64,000 nucleotides of DNA, taken from Globodera rostochiensis. Lineage: Eukaryota; Nematoda; Chromadorea; Rhabditida; Heteroderidae. The stretch covers positions 3,250,295-3,314,294 of the forward strand of contig JAEVLN010000002.1 in NCBI GenBank assembly GCA_018350325.1, given 5' to 3'. The notes under the pieces were generated by a model. It was given only the letters and a program-made list of their open reading frames with translations. It was not told where the DNA came from and did no database searches. The position numbers and the translations under genes were made by a program. Positions 1 to 11,900 of this stretch are shown piece after piece; within the stretch, counting starts at the first letter, position 1; the number at the start of each line of letters is the position of its first letter.

Positions 1-595
1 AATTCATCCCGGATTGGATCTGATTATGTAATTTCTGTTTTTGTTGAGGCACCCTAAAGAATCCGGGTTTAATCCTGATTTGTGAGTGCATTTATGGGTT
101 TTCTGATATTGGCAACTCATTGATTCTGTCTATAAGGAACCCTGATTCTTTCGGATTGCCGATTTGCCTCAATTTCCTCTATCTTCGCATGTAATTTTTT
201 TTCCGAAATCCCAGTTGTGTTTTTAATAAAATTTTACTCATTTTGTGCGTCATAAATATTGTCGGTAGTTATTAAGTCTTGGATATTGTAAGTACAAGGC
301 TCATTCTATGCCTTTGCCGCATTTCTGGGGGTTAACCCAACTCAAGTAAATAAGCCGGGGGTGGTGGAATAGGAAAGTACTCATATGAACTTACATATTT
401 TGGAACTTTTTAAAATATTATTTGGCATTTTGCATAGATTTTTAGATTCTCCAAATTCTACCCATGAATTAATTCTCTGTTTGGGGCTCGGAACGTCCAA
501 TAACCGATTAATCATCCAATTAACGTATTTAATAAAATTACTACCTGTCATTAGAATGAAATTTGAGTTGATCAGCAATCAAGAGTTGACTAAAA
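1..595. other. intergenic, no gene recognised
   Basis: AT-rich sequence upstream of the MADF-BESS gene. The only open frames are short, overlapping and without recognisable motifs. It presumably holds the promoter and 5' leader of the next gene, but I see no clear TATA box. Confidence 0.5.
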
Positions 596-2539
596 ATGCT
601 AGATGAAGCTTCAGTCTCCAGAGAGATTGGTTCGAATGAGACTGCTGCTATGATCAATGCAGACGAACATGAGTTGGACACCGATCCGGGAATCCAGGGG
701 AGTGACAATGATGCCACTTCGTCCATGCAAAGGCAGCTTTCTGCCGCGGTGCAGGCAGTCGTGGAAGAGCCTACCTTCAATTTGCGTCTAATTGAGGCGG
801 TCAAGCAAAGCCATTGCCTTTATGATGCATCGGACAGGCAAATAGAATTTGAAAAATGTAAAAAACGCAAGCAGTTTTATAGGCAGTACAGAAGTGCGGA
901 CTACAAAATAAAGGTGTGGAACCGGCTTGTCCACGTCCTCAGCTTCCAAGGCGACGCGCGAACGTTGTACAACCGGTGGAAGCAGCTTCGGGATAAGTAT
1001 GGCAAAGAGGTAACTAACTTTTTGATTTAAAAACGATTTTCAAATAATTTGTAGAAGAAGAAGCTGAAATACAGCGGTGAACAACAGTCTCAATGGCAGT
1101 ATTTTAAGGTACACGAAGCATTAAAAACATTAATTGGAAAACCCAAATTTAGCATCTCGAATTTCTCGACCCCCACATGGTGGACAGGACGCAACAACGT
1201 TTTGAGCGTAATAAGGACGGGAAAGTTGTAATGTTTTGAGTGTTTTGCATTTTTTTTTTTTGAATTTTTCTTTTAATGTTAGGAACAGCGTCAAATAATC
1301 ATCACCGACCCAAACTTTGCGGCCCATCTGATCAACGAAGTTCGTCTGCAGCATTGCCTATACGACATCAAAGACCCGAAGTATCGTCACACGGAGTACA
1401 GGTCCATTTTGGAGTTTATGGAGGTTTTTGTGAGTTGGATTTGTCCTTGTGCTTGCGGCATTATTTTAAACACATTAGTTGTTTAGGAATCAGGCATGGG
1501 CCGAGATTGCCAAAAACTTGGCCTTTCCAGGTGACAAAAATGTGTTAATCCCCATTTTTAACGTATGTTTTTTTCGTTGCAGGCGATGTCAGTGCCCTTT
1601 ATAAACAATGGAAAAAAATAAGGGACAGATACGTGCGCGAAAAAAGGAAATTGCGCATGACAAATGGCGGAGAACATGAAGAACCCAACTGGGAGCTGTA
1701 CCGTGAATTGATGTGGATCGACCGGTATTTAGACGAGCGGGCGGCGTAAGTCTTTAAGGAGGGCATAGGTGAAACTTCGAGTCGTGCCTTTAGACAAGTG
1801 AAGCGAAAACGGGAGAGCAGCGAGCTGTCCGGTGACGAAGGGCTGTTCACGGAAGACCCCTATTCGTCCACTCTAAATTCTTCCGGGTTAAATTCTTTGC
1901 CCGGAAACACGGCCATGGACAACTCTCAGCCGCAGCACCACCAGTCTCAACAGCACCATTATGCCAACATGGTCATGTCGAATTCTGTTCAAACTATGGA
2001 AGACCAGACAATCATCGGACACCAACTCCAGCAGCTCGTAAAGTTGCAACCTCAACAGCAAATTGGCTCTACAACAGTGTTACAGGCAGGTTATTTCATT
2101 GGTTTTCTGATCAAAATGTCATGTAAACAGAATCCGGCGAGAGGTCGAGTGTCCGGCGGAGGGGCAATGCTCGGCGGGGGGTCAGTTGGGCTGAACGCTT
2201 CCACAGCGAGTGGCGGTGCGAACACGGCACTGATGATGCCCATCCAGCCGCAGCAGCAGCAACTCCACCACCAATTGGGCCAGGGGCCGCACCAGGGCGG
2301 GACGCAGCATGTGATAATCACCAATGAACCCACAGCCATCGACGGGGACAGAGCTTTTGCAATAAGGTGGGCCAACAATCACAGAGGTGGGGGAGGGGGT
2401 CTGTTGTTGTAAAAGGCAATAAAAACGATTTAGTGTGGCGGCCGATCTGATCTGTCTGCCGGAGCACGCTCGTACGATGGCACGTGCGCAAATTCAGCAT
2501 CTTCTTGAAAATTCAAAAATTACAATTGTGAAAGCGTAG
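596..2539 (+). CDS. MADF-BESS transcriptional regulator with two MADF domains
   Basis: This is a likely nuclear DNA-binding regulator of the Adf-1/MADF-BESS family. Seven exons are inferred: 596-1009, 1055-1207, 1283-1423 (or 1429), 1479-1530, 1583-1745, 1794-2366 and 2434-2539. The first MADF domain (from about residue 60) has LIEAVKQSHCLYD, a central tryptophan and YNRWKQLRDKYGKE. The second repeats the pattern with HLINEVRLQHCLYD, AWAEIAKNL and LYKQWKKIRDRY. A Gln/Gly-rich linker follows. Removing a 67-bp intron (2367-2433) joins DRAFAI to SVAADLICLPEH and gives a C-terminal BESS motif ending in AQIQHLLENSK. BESS motifs in this family mediate protein-protein contacts. The exact boundary after exon 3 is uncertain. 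Confidence 0.8.
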
Positions 2540-3061
2540 CCAAGAATAGGAAGTATTTGTTACTGTAAAACTCGGGCAAATCGCCATTTTAACATTGCAT
2601 ATTATATAATACTAACAATAAGTATTTGCAGGAAGTTCAGTGTAAGAATGTTGGAAAAATCACAAACATCGAAAAATGTCTTTGCTCTGGCCTGTGTTGT
2701 GCTACTGTTGGAGAATGTTTTGTCCGAATAAAACGGAAATTGAAATTCTGGTTGCGATTTTGAGTAATTCGCATTATTTTTTGCTCCAACAAAAAGCTTC
2801 AAATTTTATTACTTTTATATTCAACACCACAGATTTTGATATTTACTTTTGTCAACTCACAACGTTTATATGCTATATATGTTTATCCTCTGTTCAAGAA
2901 TAGAGAGCTCTTCAAAATGTGAATAAATTTTTGATTAAAATGTCGCGAGTTTATTTCTTTCGTTATAATGTGCCAGAGAATCGAAACACACTTCTGGTTT
3001 AAAGTTCGTAATCGGCCTTAATTTCAGTTATTTAAATAGCCAGGTTGTGTTTGTTCTCGGC

Positions 3062-4649
3062 ATGTCAATTCGACCGTTGACCGCCTTCAAACGGTTCAAG
3101 TGCTGTTTGTGTGGCGAGGAATTAGAGGGAGCGGAGGCGTTGGAGTCCCATTTGGCGTCCGTTCATGTGCTGTACATGGCCTACGAATGCGGTTTGTGTT
3201 GAGTGCGATCCGAATTAGGTTCTGGACATTTGCAGATTTCTGCAGGGACGCGCTGTTTCCCTCCGATTTTGCGTTGCGCGAGCATTACACAAAAATTCAC
3301 AGGAAGAATTCGTTTACTGTAAGTGATTTTAGTTATCGGTTTTGTGCAAAATGGTAAAACGGTTCTTTGCTTTGACAATGTGGTTTTGATTTTGCATTTG
3401 AATTTATGCTCTAAGTTTATTGTAGGTTCTATTCCAATATTGAATTCTGTTGAACGTTCGATTTTTGTCAGGTGAAGTACCGGGTGTCTCCGGAATTGGA
3501 TGAACGACGTGAACTGCTTCGACGTCTGGTCGCACAGTCAACGCACGAATCAGCCGCAATCACTCACCACCAGACCGAATCGAATGTGCAGCAGAATTCG
3601 TTCACTTCTCAGCTGCTTAAGAGTTGCACATCGCTGCTGCTCTCGAGCAGCCGCCTTCTGAACTGTGACATGAAGACGGCGAACAATGGCGATTATGGAA
3701 TAATTGAGGAGGAATCTCTTGGAGAGGTTTTAAAAAAAATACACTTAAGTCCTCTTTTTTTTTTTGTTTAGTCTTCGGACTACTCTAAATACAAAGCACT
3801 GGAGGACGAACGGACACTTTATGATGAGGACAACACATTTTTGTAAGTTCAAACAACGCTTTGAACTTGGGACATTTTACATTTCAGAATTTTAGGACTA
3901 TAGGCCAAGAAGAACACCATTCGCCATTCTCAATGGGTTCGCGCGATGAATCGTTGCAAATTGAGACCGACGATGTCAAGATGACTTTTAACGGTGCGGG
4001 AATATTCCCCATCAAAACAAAAATTAACATTTTTTTGTGGATTTCCTTTCACTTTTTAGTTTCGCCCATCATCAAAAAACGCTCAAAAAGACGTCGGATG
4101 TCGAATGCGCTTAAAGCAGAAAGTGACCAATCGTTGATGAACACATCGCAGGCATCCAATGAAGAGGCAAAGCAAAAGGGGGTAATTTGATGACATGAAG
4201 CCAACCAATTTTGACGGATTCCTCCCATTAAGCCAATGGTCGAGTGTTCGGAATGCAAAAGAATGGTCGGCCAATATCGCAATTCAATGCTCATTCATGT
4301 CAGGTTAGTTTTGGGGAAGAGCCCGCGCGGCGAGTGATGTCCAATTTTTTTGCTCCTCTCCGGTGCTTCAGCACGCACCATTGCGATCAGCCGATTTTTG
4401 AATGTCTTGCGGACGGATGCGACAAGAAATGGTATTCAATCTCCGCAAGGACCAAAGAGCACATCGAGTCGAAACACGGAGGGAATTATGCATTTCTTAG
4501 GGTGAGAAAGCATTCCGTCAGTCATTTTTTTTGAGAAAAAGCATAATTTTGAACAATTCACAAATGCTTTTCCCGCGCAGGACAACCGTCGTGAGCTGTT
4601 ACCGTCGCTGCGATTGATCGCCGTCCGTCTCTTTCCCGGTGATTATTGA
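3062..4649 (+). CDS. C2H2 zinc-finger protein
   Basis: A probable nuclear zinc-finger protein of unknown target. Nine exons are inferred: 3062-3191, 3236-3318, 3472-3726, 3772-3842, 3896-3993, 4060-4181, 4233-4303, 4372-4501 and 4581-4649. The start ATG opens MSIRPLTAFKRFKCCLCGEE, the first Cys pair, followed by HLASVH. A splice restores a second finger, YECDFC to HYTKIH. A basic stretch KKRSKRRR, a likely nuclear localisation signal, precedes two further Cys/His clusters: ECSEC with an H, and FECLADGCDKKW with HIESKH. All splice phases agree. I do not recognise an orthologue. Confidence 0.75.
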
Positions 4650-5101
4650 ACGCTTTGTCAGCAGCTGACCAAAATTGAACGATTTTAAATGATATTATTG
4701 TCTATTCTTTTTGATTTTCCTCCAGAGGGTACAAAGTTTCGGTTAAGCAATTGGTTACATTAATAAGGCGAGTGGAAGCATTGAATTTTTTTATGATGCT
4801 GAAGCAAAAAATAAACACAAAATAACCAAAACAAAAACCGAAGTTTTGTTCCATCGCTATTGCATAGAGCTTTTCAAATTCCGGCACTTTAATGCGAATC
4901 ATTTTGTCTGATTTTACCCCCAACATTGAAATATTCGAATTTGTTCTTTGAATTTTGCTTTCCTTCCAGCGGCGCATGTCCATTATAAAACTAATTAGCA
5001 TTTCGGGCCAATGTTTTCTTAATGTATTTATAACACAAACAATATGTTTATTTTGCAAACGCTCAAAAATGTGTGCCGGTGTCTTTTAATTATTATTTTT
5101 T
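4650..5101. other. intergenic, no gene recognised
   Basis: AT-rich spacer between the zinc-finger gene and REXO2. A 118-codon minus-strand frame (4702-5058) has no motif and no splice support, and I consider it chance. Confidence 0.5.
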
Positions 5102-6996
5102 ATGATGTTTTCAGCTCTCATCAGACGTTTTTATCTACAAGTTTTCACGAAAATGGACAACGGAACGGCGAAGGCGGCAATAAAAAATGTGCCGAATGGT
5201 CTGCGATTGGTGTGGGTCGATTGTGAGATGACCGGTTTGCCGGCGGAGGACGGCCACCGATTGGTGGAGATCGCATGCATCGTCACGGAGGCGGACCTCA
5301 CGGTCAGTTTCGATTAGAACACATTTTGGTGGGAGGGAGGGGGGAGGGGAGAAGAATTGCTCAAGGGCAAAATGCCGTTGAGAGGAGGGCAATTCGCTTG
5401 CGTGTGCTTTTGTCTATAAATGTGCGTGCCACAAGTGAACAGTTAGCGGTGCTTCTTCCTTCCGTCATTGACCAGCACTCCCTCAATTCGATCAAACGGC
5501 GGTGTCTTCTTTTCAACTTTGCATGTACGCTTTGAGTTCTGCAAAGGGAAATTCAAATTTCTCAAACTCATCACCAGACAGACATATTCAAACGCCAACC
5601 CAACCTTTCCCCTGCCATGCTAACTCACCTTCTGGGCTTACGGCGTTGTCTCCGTTTTTGTCCACCTTCTTGAAGCCCCGCTCAACCGCCTCCGCTAGCG
5701 TTTTTGCGTTGAACGTATCCAGCTTCTTCTTCAGCTCCTCCGGGTCCATCGTCTTCGATTTGTTCTGCCAAAATTGGAGCGCCTCCGCGGCACTGATTGC
5801 TCCGTTGCTGTTTGAGTCCACTTCTTGGAACAACTGCTTGAATTGCTCCTCCGGATTGACAGGTTCTTCTCCTTCCTCCTCCGTTCCTTCTGTCCCGTTG
5901 GCACTCGGTTGGCCTGAGGACTGAACAAATGATAGGACATATTATGTTAATTTTTGCCAGAAGTCCCGAAAATTGAAAGTGATCAAATCCCTCTTAAAAT
6001 TACCGAGGCGATGAAGCCGATGATGAGAGTCAGCAGAAGAAGAGGGAGATGCATTTTATTAGCCGATAAAATACAGAAAAGGCGGGCGTTTGGAAATTGA
6101 TCGTTCGATTTGGCAGTTGAGAAGTGAGAAACGGGTCTGAACTGCGCGAATGCTTCGTTCTAATTCTGAGCGAACCAATGAAAATATAAATGAAATTTTT
6201 GTTGTAATAGTCTGACCGAAAAGACGCTCGCGCAGAGGGGGGGGGGGGTATTGGGGGAAGCGAATGAAGGAAAGTGATGGATGAGAAGGGAAGGGGAGGG
6301 GGGGGGACATCGAAAGAGTTGGCCAGAGGGGAATTGGGCTCTTCTGTTTTTTATTGGTTGATTCATTTTGGAGAACATTTAGCCGATCGCCGAGTTCGGC
6401 CCGGTGGCGATCAGCCAGCCGCCCGAGGTGATGGAGGGCATGACCGACTGGTGCAAAGAGACTTTTGCGAAGAACGGACTGCTTGAGCGGATTAAGGCGA
6501 GCGACAAGGGCGAGCGCGAGACGGAGAAAATGGTCATCGGTGGGGGCTTGGCTTTGGGTGGAAAAGCCGGCTAAATTGCGCCTATCCTTAACCATTTTTT
6601 CGCTACTTCTCAGGTTTTGGACTTTTTGCGTGAGCATACGCCCCCGGGAGAATGTCTGTTGGCTGGCAGCAGCGTGCACCAGGACCAAGTGTTCTTGCGC
6701 AAGTACATGCCGGAGCTGTGCACCCATCTGCATCCCTACCGCATCGTTGACGTGACCACCGTGAAGGAGGTGTTGTTGGATGCTCCGTAAATAATATTAA
6801 ATTGGAAAGGGCAGGGACAAACCTATTAAAAGTTTCCGTGATTTGAAAATTGTTGCAGTTGGCCAAGCGTTGGTATGGGGACAAAGAGGCGCTGATCAAT
6901 TTGCCGCCGAAGAAGGAGGTTCATTTGGCACTGGACGACATTCGCGAGAGCATTGATTTGTTGAAGTATTGCCGGGAGCATTTCTTTGCCAAATAG
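5102..6996 (+). CDS. rexo-2: oligoribonuclease (REXO2-type 3'-5' exonuclease)
   Basis: DEDD-type exonuclease that degrades very short RNAs, typically in mitochondria and cytosol. Four exons: 5102-5302, 6383-6532, 6614-6769 and 6859-6996, giving 214 residues. Starting at 5102 adds a basic, hydrophobic leader (MMFSALIRRFYLQVFTK) that could target mitochondria; a second ATG at 5153 would omit it. The Exo I motif is LVWVDCEMTGL (Asp40, Glu42), Exo II has SSVHQDQVF (Asp141), and Exo III has HPYRIVDVTT (Asp163). The C-terminal ALDDIRESIDLL is typical of the family. The catalytic His normally five residues before the last Asp is replaced by Pro158, with His157 one residue further away. The 1.08-kb first intron contains an opposite-strand gene. 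Confidence 0.9.
5513..6054 (-). CDS. small secreted EF-hand protein nested in the REXO2 intron
   Basis: Encodes 122 residues in three exons on the minus strand: 6054-6004, 5920-5629 and 5538-5513. Exon 1 is a clean signal peptide (MHLPLLLLTLIIGFIAS). The mature part begins with an acidic Glu/Gly-rich stretch and has two EF-hand loops: DSNSNGAISAAE at residues 52-63, and one at 104-115 with Asp104, Asn106, Asp108, Val111 and Glu115. Both loops keep the calcium-coordinating positions, although the second has Asn instead of Gly at position 6. It therefore probably binds calcium in the secretory pathway or outside the cell. It lies wholly inside the first intron of REXO2, on the opposite strand. 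Phases and splice sites agree. The family role is unknown. Confidence 0.82.
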
Positions 6997-7380
6997 GGCG
7001 AATTTTTGAAGCGGAGAATGCCGAGCTTTTTTATTTGTTGCATATTTATTCAGAATTTATCAGTTTTGTATTTACACTTACTTATTTGGTGATTAAATGA
7101 GTTTTTTGCATATTACGCATTTTCGGTCATTAATCGATCGATGGACGACAATTTATAAGTTCCAAATTTTATAAGGATTAAAAAACATTTAGGGGTTCTC
7201 ATAAGCCGATCACGCCCAAAATCTCGGATTGTCATTAATTGATTCCCTCTCCTAACCCGCAAAAGCGTCGATTTTGTGCAACACAAAATCTCTGAGACAT
7301 TCTCCTGGAAAATGCTCAGACAATTGGCTTGAACAATATTTTCAATGCTTCTGTTCGCAATTCGATTGGCTTCTTCTTTT
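6997..7380. other. convergent 3' intergenic spacer
   Basis: AT-rich region between the stops of REXO2 (plus) and the globin gene (minus). It must hold both 3' ends. No gene is seen. Confidence 0.5.
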
Positions 7381-8977
7381 CTATTCGTGTCTGATTCTGC
7401 CGTTTGCGGATGCCGTCGTCCCCCCGTGCCGATTGGGCCCTTCCGCCGGCGTCCAGTCGCAGTCCGTCGTCCTCAGCTGTTGCAATCGCCGGCCCAACAT
7501 TTCAAAACGGCCGCCCATCGCACCGCCGTCGTCCGTTTCGGCAGCCGTCCCATTTTCGGTGGCATTTTGCTGCTGCTGTTCGTTGGATGGTCTTCTGAAG
7601 GAAATGGCAAGGCAAAATGCCATAATTCTCTTTTTCGCGGGAACGACCTGCAAAATGCCTTTGCCTCTCCCTCAAAGCCGCACCGGATCTGCAGAAGATG
7701 GGGGCGGTCGGGGAGCAGTTCATTGAGGGCATGCCAATGCCAACGAAACGAAAAGACTCACTTTGTCCGTCAAAAAGGCGATAAGTGTCCGCCAGGCGCG
7801 TCCCGCCTCGCGCGTCTTTTGAACTGCTTCCACGGCACAGAATTTCTCCATCGCAATTTCCTGCAAGACGAAAAAAAGGGTTCAATGAAACTGAAGCTTG
7901 ACTTGGCTTGGCGCCTCTCCTTGCGCCACTCACCCCCAACTTCTCCCACACTTCGGCACTCAGTCCGGACGAATGGGCCAAAATCTGATTAGAAAGACTT
8001 AAAGGCCATTTTCCGACTAAAATGTTGCTGCTCTCCCCTCTACAAACGCGCTTTACCCACCGCGTGTTGCTGTCCCACGCCTTTGATCATCGAAGTGATC
8101 TCTTCGCCGCCTTCGGTGCCCGACGGACCCGCCATCTCCACAAAGGCGATCAGTTCGTCAAAGAATCTGTGCCGTGGCATCAAAAAATAGAAAACGCGAC
8201 AAATGCTCAAAATCACTTGGCCATCAAACGGACGTGCTCGTCCATTGTGGCCAAATTTCCAGTGGAGGAAGAGGAAGCGAAACAGTCCACGTATTGGGCT
8301 TTGTAGAAGATCTGAACGACATCGAATTGTCGGCAACATTTTCGGCATGGACACTCTTCGGGAAGCCAAATTTCTTCCCCCCCCTTACATCTTTCACTTC
8401 CGGTTCGTGCTGCTCCAACTCGACGAGAATTTTCCTCATCAAGGTGGTCAGCTGATGGCGCATTTGACGCCACGTGGAGCACAAAGCCAAGCGTTGGCCC
8501 GAACTCATGCGGGACAACAGAGACTGAACTTCGATGGACCCTGGAGACGAACGGATTCAATTAATTCTCGGCAAATATTGTGAAATCCACTCAGAGGCGG
8601 CACGGCACCCACGGCATTTACCGTATCGTTGCCGTGACGATTTGCTTCGATAGGCGCGAGAGCCGTGCCGATTGAGGCTGGTGGACGGAGTGGACGAAGT
8701 GCCGGGAGTGAAAGTGCCGTGATGCTGTTGCGCTGCTGGCGAATTGCGACAAAATGTTAGTTTTTGAACGGAGAGATCGGTTTTTGACCAATTCGGCCAT
8801 TTTTGTTTTGTTAGTCCGCGAAAATCTCGACCGTTTTTCTCTCGTCCCGATTAAGCGATTTATTTATGTGCAAAATTATTCACTTGCGGAAGAGCGCGGG
8901 AAACGCAACGATTGGGCACGGCGAAAAATGCCATTTTTGCAGGCCGAAGTGGACGACGTTTGGCCTTCGATTGGCAT
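7381..8977 (-). CDS. globin-like heme protein with N- and C-terminal extensions
   Basis: Nine phase-consistent exons on the minus strand (8977-8884, 8735-8622, 8540-8389, 8311-8217, 8166-8061, 7984-7934, 7860-7762, 7688-7648, 7594-7381) give 321 residues. The globin fold runs from about residue 82 (SSGQRLALCSTWRQM) to about 245 (IRCGFEGEA). The E7 distal His is His146 (DEHVRLMAKFF) and the F8 proximal His is His186 (GVGQQHA), so heme binding is expected. A Ser/Thr/Arg-rich N-terminal extension of about 80 residues and a Gln/Arg-rich tail of about 75 residues flank the fold. Nematodes have many such globins with sensory or redox roles; which subclass this belongs to is not clear. Confidence 0.88.
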
Positions 8978-11900
8978 TTTTTAAACTTTCGGCGATCAAA
9001 TGGAACTTTTTGTTGACCAAAACAAAAAGAATTATTATTATTCTTACCTTTTTGTTAGAATTAAGAGAAGCAAAAAAGTCAATTCAACTCGAATAATTAA
9101 TTCCCTTTCCCCCTTTAAGCCCATGCCGTAACATCGGACTATTGACAAATGAAGCACGAAAAGGGGGGGGGAGTTTGGGGGATTAATGGGGGGGGGGGAC
9201 GGAGTTCGTCTGAACGAATGCATAATGGACTGACCCTCCAAAGGTGTTTCTGGGTTGGGTTGGGAAACGGGGAGAGGGGAGAACAAAGACGGAGATCAGT
9301 CAAAAAGTGTCTGGATGGGCAAAGCGTCGTGATGATGCCCCGAAGAGATTGGGGGAGTGGGGGGCCCGGGGGGGGGGGTATTCCCCCGGGGGGGGGGGTC
9401 TTTGTTTATCGCACCTTGCAGATGCCATACCCGCCGAAGGAATTGGTTCATGGAAACCGAATTTGGGGACGCCTGCATCATTTGTTAGGGACAAATTCAA
9501 TTGGCCAAAGCAAAAACAAACACGGAATTGTAAATTTTTCTCCTCTCCTCCAGGGGCAACCGACCCCCACCCCCCCCCCCCACGCCCCGCCCCCCCCAAC
9601 TCCCCGGGAGGGGGGGGGGTACATCTTTTTGTTCAAGTGAATGACCGACCGACCCAGTGCCAATGCCCTCTTTCAGACACACAAAATCGGCGATTAATGA
9701 GCCGTCCTAACGACGTCGGCCTTTTTAGCTATGGAAAAGCGCAAAAATTAATGGGGTGAGGGGGAGGGGGAGGAGTTGGGAAGCAAAGATTATGGGGGGG
9801 GGGGGAAGAGTGAAAGGGAAAATGGGGGGGGGGGGAGGGAGCGGAAGGCTTAAAATGTGCGGGTGCACTCGGATTTGCGGTGAAAGGGGGGAAATGCTCA
9901 TCAGAAATGGATGAAAGCAGTCAATGGGAAGAAGAGGGAGGGCAATTTGTGTCCGGACGACCTCTTCCAACGTCCAAAAGTGTTCCGGAAGAATTGATTC
10001 TCCGTTTGTGAGGAGAGGGAAAGCATTTGGAGTTTGATCACGAAATGGAGTCTCTCAATGTCCCAGGGGAAGAATGAGAACGATTGCGTGAGTTGGGATG
10101 AAACGAGGACACCGAAAACATCCCCGGAGGGGAGGGGGAGGGAAAAGACTTTCCCCGCGGCCCCCCCCCCTCTTCAATACTTTTTGCTTTTTGTCGTGCC
10201 TTCGGGAAATTAACTTAATTTGGCGTGGAGTGAAAAAGAAGAAGCTCACGCCATGCAATCCAAAAAATGTGAACAGAGTGAAGTGGAGAGAGGGGGCGAG
10301 CGGTAAAAGACTTTTGGGTTGCAATTGGAAGTCGGGGGGGGGGTGGACGGCACGACGGCAACAATGCTTAAAGCTACTAAACAGCTTTTGGCATTTAAAT
10401 GGAACATTTGCAAACCTTTGGCATTATTTGAAATAATTCTGCTGCAGGAATGACATAAAGTAGTGAAAGTCTGGACTAAATTGAAGAGACTACGCGGGGG
10501 TGGGGGGTGGGGGGCGGGTGCCGGTCGGTCGTCGCCCGAGGGGACAAAATTTAAGTCGAATGAAATCGGAGAACGCGTGCCAAAGCAATATGAATTTATA
10601 CGTCCCTATCACTTTCAATTCACTTACCCGCCACTAAAAATGCATTTGAGTCGCCGTGCCATTCTTTCCCACGGCGTCGCCGCCAGTCGAAAGCGAATTT
10701 TGGACGGATGAACAAAAGGAAAGGCAAAAGAAATGGGGGGGGGGGGAAACCCCGGAAATTTGTGGGACAAATAATGCGCGATCTGTCGAAACCGCCAAAA
10801 TCGGAGAATCGAATTGGAGCCGCCGAAGCCGGGCTCCTCTACGGTTCGGTTTGGTTTGGAAGCGCCAACCCACTCAAAATCACTTAAATTTGAATCAATT
10901 ATATTTGTGATTAGTGATCAGCATAAAGCCCACGGCTTTTTGACTTTCTCTTTTTCCTCTCGCCGTCTCTTCATTGTATTCTCTTACGACTTTCCCCCCC
11001 CCCCCCCAGTTACTCGTCTTTGCCGACTGACCGTCTCCCCGCCGGCGGTTGTCCACTAAAATCCCCCTCGTCCCCTAAGGGGCTTTTTCCTTTCCCTTCC
11101 CTCCCCCTTTTTCCCTTCTCAGTTTCGCGGTCAATACTTTTGAGGAAAGATTGAGGTGGACGGCAGAGAAGAGAAATGGAATTTAGAAAAATTGGCAAAA
11201 GCCTTCGGGCATCATTTTCCATCCCTTGGGCATTTTGTACAATTTTCCAATTGGACGATGCAAAATGCCGAAAGTGACGGAAGAGGGACAGCCAAAGGCA
11301 TCGTCACCGCCATCGATTTCAAACTTATCGGTCCAAAGCTTGCGCAAAAGGTTTCCTAACTTTGGAAATTCGAAATGTCCCCAAAACTCTTTTAATATTT
11401 ATACGAACGTCCAGACTTTTCGAGACCAGCCTTTAAACAAAACTGGACATTGAATCCCATCGAGACTTATAAATTAGCACTTATTGACCTCTTTCTTTAT
11501 TCTCAGATTCGAAGCCCAGCAACCGACGAAAAGTCCGAATTTTCAACAAAATGAATGGGGAAAAGGTATCTGCCAAAAGCGGACGGAATGTCGGGATCGG
11601 CAGCCGGACAAAGTGATCAAACAATCGCCGATCGAGTCGAGGTGGGCCGCCGGGGGAGGCCTAAAGCTTTAAGGTTATTCGTTTGGGGTTATCCAATCGA
11701 CCCCCCGCACATCGCCGATCGGAGATTCCAAGACTTAAGGAGGACTTTCCCACCCACCCAATTCATTCTTGAACTGATCAAACCCTCCCCATGGGCACAA
11801 AAGATCGCATCAAACCGTGCCGATGTTTCATATTCAAAAGCGCAATCAATGCCTCTGAATGTGCAATGAGTTCCAGCTGTGAATAATTATATTTGTGGTT

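Noticed and set aside
4702..5058. 118-codon minus-strand frame upstream of REXO2
   Set aside because: No motif, no plausible splice partners, AT-rich composition unlike neighbouring coding exons.
6059..6733. 224-codon minus-strand frame across the REXO2 intron and exons 2-3
   Set aside because: It is antisense to REXO2 exons and runs through a poly-G/C stretch, without domain similarity.
9149..9759. 163- and 171-codon plus-strand frames with Gly/Pro tracts
   Set aside because: They arise from G and C homopolymers, with no motifs, no splice support and equal frames on the other strand.
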